Below, piece by piece: positions 9,473 through 18,960 of a stretch of 64,000 nt of DNA. The translations under genes and the position numbers were made by a program. Every line of letters begins with the position of its first letter. The first letter of the stretch is position 1. The notes below the pieces were generated by a model, which saw nothing but the letters and a program-made list of their open reading frames with translations, was not told the origin of the DNA and did no database searches. Origin of the DNA: Lysobacter daejeonensis GH1-9 (GTDB taxonomy: Bacteria; Pseudomonadota; Gammaproteobacteria; Xanthomonadales; Xanthomonadaceae); the NCBI RefSeq assembly GCF_000768355.1, contig NZ_AVPU01000009.1, positions 47,293 through 111,292 of the forward strand. Reading direction: 5' to 3'.

Positions 9473-9519
9473 CTGGATCGTCCAGCATCCCGGCGCCTGC
9501 GCGGCGCACTCGACGGGCG

Positions 9520-10662
9520 TCAGTCGCCCATCTGCTTCTGCAGGTGTTCCCAGCGCTCCTGGGCATCGATGGTGCGCTCGGCGGTCAGGCGCGCCTCCAG
9601 GCGCTCCAGGCCGATTTCCTCGCCCGTGTCCACGCAGTAGCCGTAGTCACCCGAGTCGACGCGCTTGAGGGTGCTGTCGATCTTGCTGATCAGCTTGCGG
9701 TAGCGATCACGGGTGCGCAGTTCCAGCGAGTTTTCCGTCTCGCGGGTTGCGCGCTCGGCCTCGTCGCCGACGTCACGCACTTCGTCCTTGAGGTTCTCGA
9801 TGGTCTGCTTGGATTCCTCGACCAGGTCCGCACGCCACTGCAGCAGGCGCTGACGGAAATATTCGAGCTGCAGCGGGCTCATGTACTCCTCGTCCGCGCT
9901 GGGCTTGTAACCCTTGGGAACGATGGGACGGCCACTGCCTGGTTCAACGTTGTACTGCACGACTTTCACCTTGCCTTTCGGGGCCGGCTCGTGCGGTTTT
10001 GCCGCAACGGCCACGGCCACCTTTCCAACCTTGCGGGGAGCCGCAGGCGGAGTGTTCGAGGGGGGAGCCTTCTCGACCGTAGGCTTGCTGGCCACTGCCT
10101 TCACCGGGGCTTCCGGCTTGGCAACCGCGGGGGCGGGTGCCTTGGGCTTGGCCGCCGGCGCGGGGGCCGGCTTGCTGACCGGGGTCGGCTTGGCGACGGG
10201 CTTCACGGCGGCCGCTTTGGCCACCGGGGTCTTCTTTGCGGCCGGGGCGGATTTGGTCGCCACGACCTTCTTGGCCACCGGCGCCTTGGCCGGGGCCTTG
10301 GTCGCCACCGGCTTGCGGGCCGGTGCGGCCTTCTTGGCCACGACCTTGGAACTGGTCGCGGCGGATTTCTTGGCGGGAGGCGCCTTCTTGGCAGTTGCCG
10401 GTTTGCCGGGGGCCTTGGCCACAGCCGACTTGGCTGCCATCGTCTTGGGCACCGGCTTTTTCGCCGCAGGTTTCTTGGCAGCCACCGGCTTGGACGCGAC
10501 TGGCTTGGCCGGTGCCTTCTTGGCGACAGGCTTCTTGGCCACGGCCTTCTTCGCGGCCGGCTTCGTGGTCGCGGCCTTCTTGGCAACCGGCTGCTTGGCC
10601 ACCGGCTTGACGGACTTCTTGATGGCCTTGGCGGCCTTCTTCGCGGTTTTCTTCACTGCCAC
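9520..10662 (-). CDS. dksA: DksA-like protein with long Lys/Ala/Pro-rich N-terminal tail
   Basis: Predicted to bind the RNA polymerase secondary channel. It has 380 aa against about 150 in E. coli DksA. Residues 1 to about 235 are an Ala/Lys/Pro/Val repeat resembling eukaryotic histone H1 tails (AKKxPVAKK units). The DksA part follows: coiled coil (LQLEYFRQRLLQWRADLVEE), tip DVGDEA keeping the two tip residues equivalent to E. coli Asp74 and Ala76, then NSLELRTRDRYRKLI. The zinc finger is degenerate: only Cys343 of the four ligands remains (YCVDTG, TIDAQ). The start is GTG with AAGGA upstream. Such long tails are known in xanthomonads. What the tail binds is inference (DNA or nucleic acid, from charge). 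Confidence 0.88.
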   Translation of the reverse strand: MAVKKTAKKAAKAIKKSVKPVAKQPVAKKAATTKPAAKKAVAKKPVAKKAPAKPVASKPVAAKKPAAKKPVPKTMAAKSAVAKAPGKPATAKKAPPAKKSAATSSKVVAKKAAPARKPVATKAPAKAPVAKKVVATKSAPAAKKTPVAKAAAVKPVAKPTPVSKPAPAPAAKPKAPAPAVAKPEAPVKAVASKPTVEKAPPSNTPPAAPRKVGKVAVAVAAKPHEPAPKGKVKVVQYNVEPGSGRPIVPKGYKPSADEEYMSPLQLEYFRQRLLQWRADLVEESKQTIENLKDEVRDVGDEAERATRETENSLELRTRDRYRKLISKIDSTLKRVDSGDYGYCVDTGEEIGLERLEARLTAERTIDAQERWEHLQKQMGD

Positions 10663-10878
10663 GAGCGACGTGTCCTTCTGATTCCCTTGTGACGGGAAGG
10701 CGCGCTGTTATACCCTGCCCCGGTGACCGCGGCAACCGCGACTCCCCACTGCCTCCACCATACATCGCCACGGCTTCTCAGACCATGACCGCAAGGCTTG
10801 GCACCGGGCGAATCATTCGCAGCCCAAACGTACGCCAACGCCGGGGCGCATCATGGCGCCAGCCAGCATAAAGAACCC

Positions 10879-11130
10879 GTGATCGACCGATTGCTCATAG
10901 CCTGCCTTCGCTTCTACAAGCGCTGGATCAGCCCGTTGCTGGGCCCACGGTGCCGCTTCCACCCCACGTGCTCGGTGTACGCGATGGAGGCTATCGGCCG
11001 CTTCGGCGCCCTCAAGGGCAGTTGGCTGGCAATGCGCCGCGTCCTTCGCTGCCATCCGTTCCATCCGGGCGGGATCGACCCCGTTCCACCCGCTTCGGCA
11101 AAACCGCACCATCCTCCCCATTCCCACTGA
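10879..11130 (+). CDS. yidD: Membrane protein insertion efficiency factor YidD
   Basis: An 83-aa protein with the YidD core: [27 protein letters not shown], three conserved cysteines, then [14 protein letters not shown]. It assists YidC-dependent membrane insertion at the inner membrane. The start is GTG at 10879 because the family begins just before the [13 protein letters not shown] helix; no strong ribosome site is seen. In many bacteria yidD lies between rnpA and yidC. Here it stands alone, 12 nt ahead of a dihydroorotase. Confidence 0.93.
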   Translation: MIDRLLIACLRFYKRWISPLLGPRCRFHPTCSVYAMEAIGRFGALKGSWLAMRRVLRCHPFHPGGIDPVPPASAKPHHPPHSH

Positions 11131-11142
11131 CGGCGCCTACCG

Positions 11143-12489
11143 ATGCCCAATACCCTCATCGTCAACGCACGACTGGTCAATGAAGGCCGCGAATTCGACG
11201 GCGACCTGCGCATCGAAGACGGCCGCATAGCCGAGATCGGCAGCGGACTGAGCGCGCGCGGCAACGAAACCGTGGTCGATGCCGCTGGCCGTCGTTTGCT
11301 CCCGGGCATGATCGACGACCAGGTGCACTTCCGCGAGCCGGGCCTGGAGTACAAGGCCGACATGGCCACGGAGTCGGCAGCGGCCGTGGCGGGGGGCCTG
11401 ACCAGCTTCATGGACATGCCCAACACCACCCCGCCCACGCTGGACGCCGATGCGCTGGAGGACAAGTACCGCCGCGCCAATGGCCGGGCCTGGGGCAACT
11501 ACGGCTTCTACCTGGGTGCCAGCAACGACAACCTGGAGGCCGTGCGCCGCCTGGATCCCCTGACTGCGCCGGGCATCAAGGTGTTCATGGGCGCCTCCAC
11601 CGGCAACATGCTGGTCGACAACCCGGCCACGCTGGACGCGATCTTCCGCGAAGCGCCCACGCCGATCATCACCCACTGCGAGGACACGCCGACCATCGAC
11701 GCCGAGCTGGCCCGCTACAAGGCCCAGTACGGTGACGACATCCCGGCCGAGTTCCACCCGGACATCCGCTCGCGCGAGGCCTGCCTGAAGTCGACGCAGC
11801 TGGCCATTTCGCTGGCGCGACGCCATGGCACCCGCCTGCACGTGCTGCACATCTCCACCGCCGACGAGCTGGCGCTGTTCGAGGTCGGCCCGCTGATCCG
11901 CGCCGACGGCAGCCGCAAGCAGATCACCGCCGAGACCTGCATCCATTTCCTGCGCTTCGACCGCACGGACTACGCGACGCTGGGCCACCTGATCAAGTGC
12001 AACCCGGCCATCAAGGACAGCAGCGACCGCGAGGCGCTGATCGCAGCCGTGGCCGGCGACGTGATCGACGTGCTGGCCACCGACCATGCACCGCACACGC
12101 TGGAGGAAAAGGCCCGCCCCTACACCGGCGCGCCGAGCGGCCTGCCGCTGGTGCAGTTCGCGCTCAACGCCGCGCTGGAACTGGTGCACGAAGGCAAGCT
12201 GACCACGGCGCAGGTCGTGCAGAAGTTCGCGCATGCACCGGCACAACTGTTCGACGTGGCCGAGCGCGGTTTCCTGCGCGAAGGCTATTTCGCCGACCTG
12301 GTGCTGGTGGATGACACGCCCTTCACCGTGCAGCGCTCCCAGGTGCTGTCCAAGTGCGGCTGGTCGCCGTTCGAAGGCCGCACGTTCCATTCGCGCATCG
12401 CATCGACCTGGGTGAACGGCGCGCTGGCGTGGGATGGCGAACGCCTGGTGGGCGCGGCCAACGGCCAGCGACTGGCATTCGCGCGCTGA
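11143..12489 (+). CDS. pyrC: Dihydroorotase
   Basis: Closes carbamoyl-aspartate to dihydroorotate in pyrimidine synthesis. It is 448 aa, an amidohydrolase barrel. The first metal motif reads DDQVHFREPG (residues 58-67), with Gln in place of the usual first His, as in a known subgroup. Others are THCED (about 180), LHVLHIST (about 233) and the catalytic Asp in LATDHAPH (about 314). Substrate-binding residues include MDMPNTTPP and GIKVFMGAST. It sits between yidD and an M23 peptidase whose start overlaps its stop. Function is confident; because this clade is diverse, a related amidohydrolase role is a small possibility. Confidence 0.88.
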   Translation: MPNTLIVNARLVNEGREFDGDLRIEDGRIAEIGSGLSARGNETVVDAAGRRLLPGMIDDQVHFREPGLEYKADMATESAAAVAGGLTSFMDMPNTTPPTLDADALEDKYRRANGRAWGNYGFYLGASNDNLEAVRRLDPLTAPGIKVFMGASTGNMLVDNPATLDAIFREAPTPIITHCEDTPTIDAELARYKAQYGDDIPAEFHPDIRSREACLKSTQLAISLARRHGTRLHVLHISTADELALFEVGPLIRADGSRKQITAETCIHFLRFDRTDYATLGHLIKCNPAIKDSSDREALIAAVAGDVIDVLATDHAPHTLEEKARPYTGAPSGLPLVQFALNAALELVHEGKLTTAQVVQKFAHAPAQLFDVAERGFLREGYFADLVLVDDTPFTVQRSQVLSKCGWSPFEGRTFHSRIASTWVNGALAWDGERLVGAANGQRLAFAR

Positions 12490-13385
12490 TGAGGCCACGT
12501 CCGGCGTGGGCCGCATGGCTGGCTGCGCTGCTGGTCGCGGTCGCCGGTGGATGCGCCACCGCCGATATCGCGGCGCGAGGCGGCGCATCCGATGCGGGCC
12601 CAGCGAGTGTCGAAACGGCAGGCGCCAGCTTCCTACCGGCTGCCGTACCCCAAGGTTCGCTGGTCGTGGGCCTGGCCGAAGCGGGTGCGAGGGTGGAATA
12701 CGCCGGGCGGACGCTGCGGGTTTCACCCGACGGACGATTCGTCTTCGGCGTCGGACGCGACGCTTCAGGCCCCTTGGCGATCCAGATCATTCGCCGTGAC
12801 GGCCAGGTGCAGGTCCATAGCTTGGCGGTCACACCACGGGACTGGCCCGAGGAGCGGATTGATGGCGTCCCCCCGTCCACGGTGAATCCACCGCCTGCCA
12901 TCGCAGAACGCATCAAGCGAGAACAGGCGCGCGTGGCCGAAGCGCGCCTGCGCGACGACGCGCGTAACGACTTCGCCCAAACCTTCATCTGGCCGGTACA
13001 GGGCCGCGTGAGCGGACGTTTCGGCAACCGGCGTGTCTATAACGGCGAGCCCGGCGCCGCGCACTCGGGCATGGATATCGCGGCTCCGGAGGGGGTGGCG
13101 GTGAAGGCGCCCGCCGCCGGCGTGGTGACGTTTGCCGACCCGGGCTTGTACCTGACCGGCGGCACGCTGCTGCTCGACCATGGCCACGGCATCAGCTCCA
13201 ACTTCCTGCACCTGTCGCGCCTGGACGTGAAGGTGGGCGACCGCGTCGCACAAGGCCAGGTGGTCGGTGCGGTGGGCGCCACCGGACGCGCGACGGGGCC
13301 GCACCTGCATTGGGGCATGAACTGGTTCGACGTGCGGATCGACCCCCTGCTGGTGCTGGAGACCTCCGGCGCGCCAGCGCCGTAG
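12489..13385 (+). CDS. M23 metallopeptidase lipoprotein
   Basis: A 298-aa periplasmic peptidoglycan endopeptidase candidate. The N-terminus is a lipoprotein signal peptide with AVAGGCA (Cys20). A middle region of unknown fold is followed by the LytM/M23 domain. Its zinc ligands are all present: His and Asp in HSGMDIA (about 191-195), and HLH in GPHLHWGM (about 270). With an intact metal site it may be an active hydrolase, unlike EnvC/NlpD-type activators that have lost it. ATG overlaps the dihydroorotase stop (ATGA). Confidence 0.9.
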   Translation: MRPRPAWAAWLAALLVAVAGGCATADIAARGGASDAGPASVETAGASFLPAAVPQGSLVVGLAEAGARVEYAGRTLRVSPDGRFVFGVGRDASGPLAIQIIRRDGQVQVHSLAVTPRDWPEERIDGVPPSTVNPPPAIAERIKREQARVAEARLRDDARNDFAQTFIWPVQGRVSGRFGNRRVYNGEPGAAHSGMDIAAPEGVAVKAPAAGVVTFADPGLYLTGGTLLLDHGHGISSNFLHLSRLDVKVGDRVAQGQVVGAVGATGRATGPHLHWGMNWFDVRIDPLLVLETSGAPAP

Positions 13386-13466
13386 CCCCCCTGGTTTCGA
13401 CCAGGCGCAGTGGAGCCACCGGTACTGCCGGCCTTCGGCCGTTAGAAACTGCAAACGCGCGTGGGT

Positions 13467-14459
13467 TCAGCCCCGCGGGCCAGCGAGCGCCGGGCCATGC
13501 CCAGTGACACTCGCCACGGCATCGTGCGCGTGCAGGCTCTCGAAGTGCGACACCGTCGCCTCGAAGTGTTCCACCCGCGGATCTGCCGATAGCACCGCCG
13601 CCACGCGCCGCGCGGCGTCCTCGCAGAACATCAGGTTCTCCGCATTGAGGCGGGCGAACGCCTGCTCGTCCTCGCGCTTGACCGCGGTCTGCACGGGCGT
13701 GGCGAGACCCCGCTCCAGTTCGTCGATCAGAGGGCCCAGCGGCAGTTCGTCAAAGGCATGGCGCAACTCAACGCGGACATCCGCGCGACTGCGCTGTGCA
13801 TGCGGCGTGGCGGCCATGCCGCGCGGCGACGCCAGCCAGTCGCGAACGACGGCCGTGGACATCGGACGCGCATCAGCGAAGTCCTCGGCGAAGCGCTCGG
13901 CATTGATCTGGCGCGACAGTGCCGCCGAGGCCGGGCACGTGCTGGAGTACTCCACTGCAAAACGCAGGCCCAGGTGGAGGTGGCCGTCGGCGAGCCGGGC
14001 ATCGATCTCCACCGGGTAGCGCTTCCAGCCGGCATGTTCGCTGGCCAGCGCCGGGCGCAGCAGCAGGTGCTCGTAGCGCAGCACCAGCCGCGCCGCGCTG
14101 GAAAGCCCGGCCTGCGTGTCCACCAGGGTTTGCAGGATCCGGCGCAACCCTGCCGGCGTCACCACTTCGCTGGTGAACGCGTGCTGCAGCTCAAGGTACA
14201 GGCGCGACATGTGGATGCCGCGCTTGTCCGCCTTGGTCAGGTTGACGGCCACATCGGCGGAAGCCGCCACCTGCAGGGTCTCGCCGGTCCCGGAGGGCAC
14301 CCGCAGCGGTAGCGCGATGTTGGACATCCCCACCCAGTCCAGCGGGCGCGCCGCGGCCGCGGCGTCGAAGGCCACGTCGGGGAGGGTGCGGGGCGGGTTG
14401 AGGGAAGTAGTCACGGCGGCTGATATGGGGTTGGATGGGGGAATCGCAACGCGACTCAT
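13467..14459 (-). CDS. folE2: GTP cyclohydrolase I type 2 (FolE2)
   Basis: Converts GTP to dihydroneopterin triphosphate for folate, the zinc-independent alternative to FolE. It is 330 aa from ATG 14459. The family hallmarks are VGMSNIALP near the N-terminus, KGIHMSRLYLEL, the catalytic Cys in SSTCPASAALSRQ, and TAVKREDEQAFARLNAENLM, followed by ESLHAHDAVA at the C-terminus. The N-terminal 25 residues are not conserved-looking; a GTG at about 14414 (VTTSLNPPR) is an alternative start. It lies 44 nt downstream of the phytoene synthase-like gene on the same strand. Confidence 0.92.
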   Translation of the reverse strand: MSRVAIPPSNPISAAVTTSLNPPRTLPDVAFDAAAAARPLDWVGMSNIALPLRVPSGTGETLQVAASADVAVNLTKADKRGIHMSRLYLELQHAFTSEVVTPAGLRRILQTLVDTQAGLSSAARLVLRYEHLLLRPALASEHAGWKRYPVEIDARLADGHLHLGLRFAVEYSSTCPASAALSRQINAERFAEDFADARPMSTAVVRDWLASPRGMAATPHAQRSRADVRVELRHAFDELPLGPLIDELERGLATPVQTAVKREDEQAFARLNAENLMFCEDAARRVAAVLSADPRVEHFEATVSHFESLHAHDAVASVTGHGPALAGPRG

Positions 14460-14503
14460 TCTATCGGGCGACCGCGAAGGAACCGTCTGTGCCACCGGAA
14501 CGA

Positions 14504-15337
14504 TCAGTTCCGGGCAGCCAGCCAGGTGGCCAACAGCGCCCGCCAGGCAGGCAGCGGCCGCGCAACATCGCCGTGTTTGAGACGTTGGCGCGCCAGCGCG
14601 GCCGTCACGCGGCGAAACCGGGGAATGGCCGCCAGCGAACCCGCGGGGCCGTCACGGCCCGAATCGGGGGGCACTGTGTCGCTCCCACCGTGCGGCACGA
14701 ATGGCAACGCCGGCACGCGCTGCGCCCACAACGCCGCCGCATCGCCCCGCCCGGCCCGGGCCAATTCCTGCAACGGAACGGCGGCTTCCCCGGAAGCGAG
14801 CAGCCGCGCGTGCAGCAACTGTTGGATCACCAACGGGTTGCCCATCGCGCCACGCCCACCCCGAAGCGTCTCGCCGGCCATGCTGGCCTCGAGCGCGGCA
14901 TCGACAAGGGCAAACGCGCGGGCGACAGGGGCGATCTGCGCCAACGCCTCTGCCGCATCAGCCGGCCGCTCGCGACTGTCGCGCAGCGCCGGCAGGACGT
15001 TGGCCAGGACCAGCCAGTCTCCGCCTTGACCCTGCAAGACGGCACCCAACGGATGACGGCGCAGGCCTCGGCTCCAGCCCTGCAACTCCTCCTGCCACCA
15101 GCCCAGCTTGGCCTCGCCGGGGCGCGGATCCTGACCACCCCAGGCCGCATCGGTGAGTTCCTGCTGCAACGCGGCCCAAGCCAGCAGCGCGCGCCGCCGT
15201 GCTTGGGGAACAAATACCTGCGCCACGGCCCATTCGGGCCAGCGCGTGAGCCATTTGTCGATGAAGCTGTCGGGTGCCGCGGCGTTGTCGGGCACTCGTT
15301 GCTCCTGTTCGGCCAGGCTCGTCACGGCGAAGGCCAT
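14504..15337 (-). CDS. Squalene/phytoene synthase-like protein lacking the Asp-rich motifs
   Basis: 277 aa. The fold is recognised from FIDKWLTRWPEWAVAQVF and above all PGEAKLGWWQEELQGW, which matches the K-L-x-W-W-x-E-E-L hallmark of the squalene/phytoene synthase family. I do not find either of the DxxxD magnesium-diphosphate motifs, so classical prenyl condensation is doubtful. The protein's start overlaps the gph stop by 16 nt and it belongs to the same run as ubiG and gph. The link to ubiquinone biosynthesis is only by neighbourhood. Function unknown. Confidence 0.72.
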   Translation of the reverse strand: MAFAVTSLAEQEQRVPDNAAAPDSFIDKWLTRWPEWAVAQVFVPQARRRALLAWAALQQELTDAAWGGQDPRPGEAKLGWWQEELQGWSRGLRRHPLGAVLQGQGGDWLVLANVLPALRDSRERPADAAEALAQIAPVARAFALVDAALEASMAGETLRGGRGAMGNPLVIQQLLHARLLASGEAAVPLQELARAGRGDAAALWAQRVPALPFVPHGGSDTVPPDSGRDGPAGSLAAIPRFRRVTAALARQRLKHGDVARPLPAWRALLATWLAARN

Positions 15338-16056
15338 GCACCAGCGTCACACAACGCCTGCGGTTGCTCGACCATGGTGTCGCCACGCCATTCCTCCGGC
15401 TGGTCACCGGGCAGGCGGTAGCCCCACAGCGCCACGACCGACGGCATGCCGGCCGCGCGGGCGGCGACGATATCGCGTTCGTCGTCACCGACGTAGACGC
15501 AGTCGGCGGGCGCCATCCCAATGCGTTCCGCCGCGACGATGAGTGGCAGCGGGTCGGGCTTGCGCACGGGGAGCGTATCGCCACCGATCAGCACCGCGCA
15601 GCGGTCCTCCCAGCCAAGCATCGGCACCAGCAGGGCGGCGAGGTATTCGGGTTTGTTGGTGACGATGCCCCACACGCAGCCAGCGGCTTCCAGCGCGGTC
15701 AACATCGCTTCGACGCCCTCGAACGGCGCGCCGTGGCGCCCCAGTTCGCGGCCGTAGTGCTCCAGGAATTCCGGCACCCAGCCTTCGCGCTCGCCCACGT
15801 CCACATCCGGGAACGCCGCACCGATCATCGCGCGGGCACCCTTGGACACGTGCGGCCGAAGCGCTGCCAGCGTCATCGGCGCGCGGCCGCGCGCGGCGAG
15901 CATCGCGTTGGTGGTTGCCAGCATGTCCGGGGCGCTGTCCAGCAGGGTGCCGTCCAGATCGAACAGCACCGCCTTGGGGAAGCCGGCTGCCGTGGGATCG
16001 GCGGAGGGAGCAATGCCTGCCCCCTTCGCGATCGCGGGATGATGTTCGTGGTTCAT
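15322..16056 (-). CDS. gph: Phosphoglycolate phosphatase, HAD family
   Basis: 244 aa. HAD motif I is DLDGT (Asp33, Asp35), motif II is IVTNKPE, the lysine is in [11 protein letters not shown], and motif IV is YVGDDERD. The sequence closely fits Gph/MupP-type proteins. MupP, N-acetylmuramic acid 6-phosphate phosphatase, is also encoded next to ubiG in Pseudomonas. MupP is therefore a real alternative and would fit the murein-recycling genes at 30-42 kb. Start ATG overlaps the ubiG stop (ATGA). Confidence 0.9.
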   Translation of the reverse strand: MNHEHHPAIAKGAGIAPSADPTAAGFPKAVLFDLDGTLLDSAPDMLATTNAMLAARGRAPMTLAALRPHVSKGARAMIGAAFPDVDVGEREGWVPEFLEHYGRELGRHGAPFEGVEAMLTALEAAGCVWGIVTNKPEYLAALLVPMLGWEDRCAVLIGGDTLPVRKPDPLPLIVAAERIGMAPADCVYVGDDERDIVAARAAGMPSVVALWGYRLPGDQPEEWRGDTMVEQPQALCDAGAWPSP

Positions 16057-16775
16057 GCCGGCTTGACCGCACAGGCCAGGTAGTTGACGTCGGTGCGGCG
16101 GGTGACCCGCGCGGCATTGCGCCACGGCTCGTACATGAGGCCGCTGACGTCCTCCAACTGCAGACCGGCGTCGCGCAGCCAGGCCGCCAGCTCGGACGGC
16201 TTGATGAAGTCGCGGTACTGGTGGGTGCCCTTGGGCAGCAATCGGGCCACGTACTCCGCGCCGACGATGGCCAGCGCGAAGGCGGCCGGGGTGCGGTTGA
16301 GCGTGGACAGGAACAGCCTGCCGCCGGGCTTCAGCAGCGTGGCGCATGCCTGGATGATGGCCGCCGGATCGGGCACGTGCTCCAGCATCTCCATGCAGGT
16401 GACGGCATCGAAATGACCGGCCTTTTCCACCGCCAGCGATTCCACCGACTGCAGGCGGTAATCAACCTTCACGCCCGACTCCAGCCCGTGCAGGCGCGCG
16501 ACTTTCACCAGTTCCGGCGACAGGTCGATGGCGGTGACGTGCGCGCCTTCCTGGCCCAGGGCCTCGCTCAACAGGCCGCCACCGCAGCCCACGTCCAGCA
16601 CATCGGCATTGCGCAGCGTGGTCCGTTCCGCGACGTAGCCCAGGCGCGCCGGGTTGAGCGCGTGCAGCGCCTTCTGCGGGCCGTCCGGATCCCACCAGCG
16701 GTTGGCCAGCGCGCCGAACTTGTCCAGCTCGGCCTGGTTGAAGTTGGTGTCGTGCGATTGCGTCTGCGTGGTCAT
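16053..16775 (-). CDS. ubiG: Ubiquinone biosynthesis O-methyltransferase
   Basis: A SAM-dependent methyltransferase doing both O-methylations of ubiquinone synthesis. It is 240 aa, the family length. The N-terminal [18 protein letters not shown] and [10 protein letters not shown] are UbiG-specific, followed by SAM motif I ([14 protein letters not shown]), [11 protein letters not shown], and [23 protein letters not shown] at 16775 overlaps the upstream deaminase stop by one base (TGATG) and its own stop overlaps gph. Confidence 0.96.
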   Translation of the reverse strand: MTTQTQSHDTNFNQAELDKFGALANRWWDPDGPQKALHALNPARLGYVAERTTLRNADVLDVGCGGGLLSEALGQEGAHVTAIDLSPELVKVARLHGLESGVKVDYRLQSVESLAVEKAGHFDAVTCMEMLEHVPDPAAIIQACATLLKPGGRLFLSTLNRTPAAFALAIVGAEYVARLLPKGTHQYRDFIKPSELAAWLRDAGLQLEDVSGLMYEPWRNAARVTRRTDVNYLACAVKPA

Positions 16776-18118
16776 CAGGAAATCCGGATGGAAGCGATGC
16801 GCGCGCGCCATTGGCGGGCGTTGGCGATGAGTTCTGCGAGGTCCATGCCCACCAGTTCGCGCTGACGCAACCTGGCCTTGCCCGCGATCCACACGTCACT
16901 TACCTGCTGGCGACCGGCGGCGTACACCAGCTGAGAGATCACGTGGTGCAGGGGCTGGGTTTCCAATTGGCCCAGGTCGACCAGCGCGAGATCCGCGTGC
17001 TTGCCTGCTTCGATGCTGCCCAAGCGGGCATCCAGCCCCAGCGCCTTGGCCCCGCCGAGGGTGGCGGCATGCAGCGCACTGGCGGCGTCCAGCGCCGACG
17101 CATCGTGGGCCACCGCCTTGGCCAGCAGCGCCGCGGTGCGCATCTCGCCAAACATGTCCAGGTCGTTGTTGCTGGCGCAGCCGTCGGTGCCGATGGCCAG
17201 GTTGACCCCGGCCTTCTGCAGCTTGCCCACGGGGCAAAAGCCCGAAGCCAGCTTCAGGTTGGATTCCGGGCAATGCACCACGCTAACGCCGCGCTCGGCG
17301 CACAGCGCGATCTCGGCGTCGGTCAGCTGGGTCATGTGCACGGCGATCAGCCGGTCGTTGACCAGGCCCAAACGGTCCAGGCGCGCGAGCGGACGCTGGC
17401 CGTGCTTCTCCTGCGATTCCTCGGTCTCGTGCGCGGTCTCGTGCACGTGGCAATGCACGGCCACGTCCAGCTGGTCGGCCAGCATGCGGATGCGTTCGAA
17501 GTTGGCATCCGACACCGTGTACGGCGCGTGCGGCGCGAACGCCGTGGCCACCAGCGGGTCGTCACGCCACTGGTCATGCACTTCGGCGGCCTTGTCGAAG
17601 TACTCGTCCGACGTACGCGCCCACGCGGTGGGGAAGTCGATCACCGGCAGGCCGACCACGGCGCGGAAGCCATGACGCTTGTAGACGGCGGCCTGCACGT
17701 CGGGGAAGAAGTAGTTCTCGTTGGCGCAGGTGGTGCCGCCGCGCAGCATCTCGGCGATGGCGAGGGCAATGCCATCGGCCACGAATCCAGGGCCGATGAC
17801 CTCGGCCTCGATCGGCCAGATGTGGCCCTGCAGCCATTGCATCAGCGGCAGATCGTCGGCGACGCCGCGCAGCAGCGTCATCGGGTTGTGGGTGTGGGCG
17901 TTGACCAGGCCGGGAATCAGCGCGCCATCGGGGCGCGACACCACTTCGCGCGCGGAATAGCGCTGGCGGGCCAGCGGGCGCGGCAGGATTGCCTGGATCA
18001 CGCCGCCGGTCACCACCACGGCATGGTCCTCCAGGACCACCCCGTGCGGGACGACCGGCACCACCCAGCCGGCTTCGATCAGAAGGTCACAGGCTTCGGG
18101 TGCTGCATGGATCGTCAT
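16775..18118 (-). CDS. mtaD: TRZ/ATZ-family amidohydrolase (MTA/SAH deaminase-like)
   Basis: 447 aa. Likely deaminates 5'-methylthioadenosine or S-adenosylhomocysteine, which would clear the product of SAM enzymes such as UbiG next door. The metal ligands are HTH (His75 and His77 in NAHTHNP), HCHVHET (about 215), and [15 protein letters not shown] for the Asp. AGGAA lies 9 nt before the ATG. Related deaminases of pterins or guanine share the motifs, so the exact substrate is inference from family resemblance. Confidence 0.85.
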   Translation of the reverse strand: MTIHAAPEACDLLIEAGWVVPVVPHGVVLEDHAVVVTGGVIQAILPRPLARQRYSAREVVSRPDGALIPGLVNAHTHNPMTLLRGVADDLPLMQWLQGHIWPIEAEVIGPGFVADGIALAIAEMLRGGTTCANENYFFPDVQAAVYKRHGFRAVVGLPVIDFPTAWARTSDEYFDKAAEVHDQWRDDPLVATAFAPHAPYTVSDANFERIRMLADQLDVAVHCHVHETAHETEESQEKHGQRPLARLDRLGLVNDRLIAVHMTQLTDAEIALCAERGVSVVHCPESNLKLASGFCPVGKLQKAGVNLAIGTDGCASNNDLDMFGEMRTAALLAKAVAHDASALDAASALHAATLGGAKALGLDARLGSIEAGKHADLALVDLGQLETQPLHHVISQLVYAAGRQQVSDVWIAGKARLRQRELVGMDLAELIANARQWRARIASIRIS

Positions 18119-18259
18119 CGGGCATTCCTGTCGGGGGCGCTCCCCGGCAGCCTGCACCGGGCGCATGACCGCGTGATGCAGGCCTTCCGGCTGGCGGCAA
18201 CGCGCCGCCCGGTGGGGGCGGCACGGGGTCACCGGGGCGGCAGGCCGCCCTCGGCGGCA

Positions 18260-18826
18260 TTACTTAACGCGTGAGACGTATTCGCCCGAGCGGGTATCGA
18301 CCTTGATCACTTCGTCCTGGCCGACGAACAGCGGCACGCGGACCACGGCGCCGGTCTCGAGGGTGGCCGGCTTGCCGCCGCCGCCCGAGGTATCGCCACG
18401 GACGCCCGGATCGGTCTCGGTGATCTTCAGCTCGACGAAGTTCGGCGGCTGCACGGCGATCGGGGTGCCATTCCACAGGGTCACCACGCACTCCTCCTCG
18501 CCCTTGAGCCACTTCTCGGCGCCGCTCATGCCGGCCTTGTCCGACTGTACCTGCTCGAAGGTTTCCGGATTCATGAAGTGCCAGTACTCGCCGTCGGCGT
18601 ACAGGTACTGCATGTCGGTGTCGACCACGTCGGCCACTTCCAGCGAGTCGGTGGCCTTCATGGTCAGTTCGACCACGCGGCCCGACTTGATGTTGCGGTA
18701 CTTCACGCGGGTGAACGCCTGGCCCTTGCCCGGCTTGACGTATTCGGTCTCGGTGATGACGCACGGGTCATTGTTGACGAGGATCTTCTGACCGTTCTTC
18801 ACGTCGTTCATGCCAAGGCTGGCCAT
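18260..18826 (-). CDS. efp: Elongation factor P
   Basis: Relieves ribosome stalling at polyproline. It is 188 aa with three beta-barrel domains. The modifiable lysine is Lys34 in VKPGKGQAF, the form that receives beta-lysine from EpmA/EpmB; epmB is divergently encoded 134 bp away. AGGAG lies 7 nt before ATG 18826. An upstream in-frame extension is discarded because the family starts [14 protein letters not shown]. Confidence 0.97.
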   Translation of the reverse strand: MASLGMNDVKNGQKILVNNDPCVITETEYVKPGKGQAFTRVKYRNIKSGRVVELTMKATDSLEVADVVDTDMQYLYADGEYWHFMNPETFEQVQSDKAGMSGAEKWLKGEEECVVTLWNGTPIAVQPPNFVELKITETDPGVRGDTSGGGGKPATLETGAVVRVPLFVGQDEVIKVDTRSGEYVSRVK

Positions 18827-18960
18827 GGTGCAACTCCTGGAGAATGCTTCTAGTTGGAATGGAGGGTCGCCAGCGGCGCGGCACGCAAGGCCCCGCCCGG
18901 CTAGAATATCGGCCCGCGCTGCCGCCCCATTGGGCAACTTCGGCGCGAAAACAGTACGCC

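Noticed and set aside
9370..10692. A plus-strand Gly/Leu/Arg-rich frame opposite the DksA-like gene
   Set aside because: Its repeats are the complement of the Lys/Ala codon repeats in the DksA tail; it has no domain of its own.
13429..13442. Short GGCC palindrome between the M23 and folE2 genes
   Set aside because: Stem of only about five pairs with no T tract, and expected by chance at this GC content.
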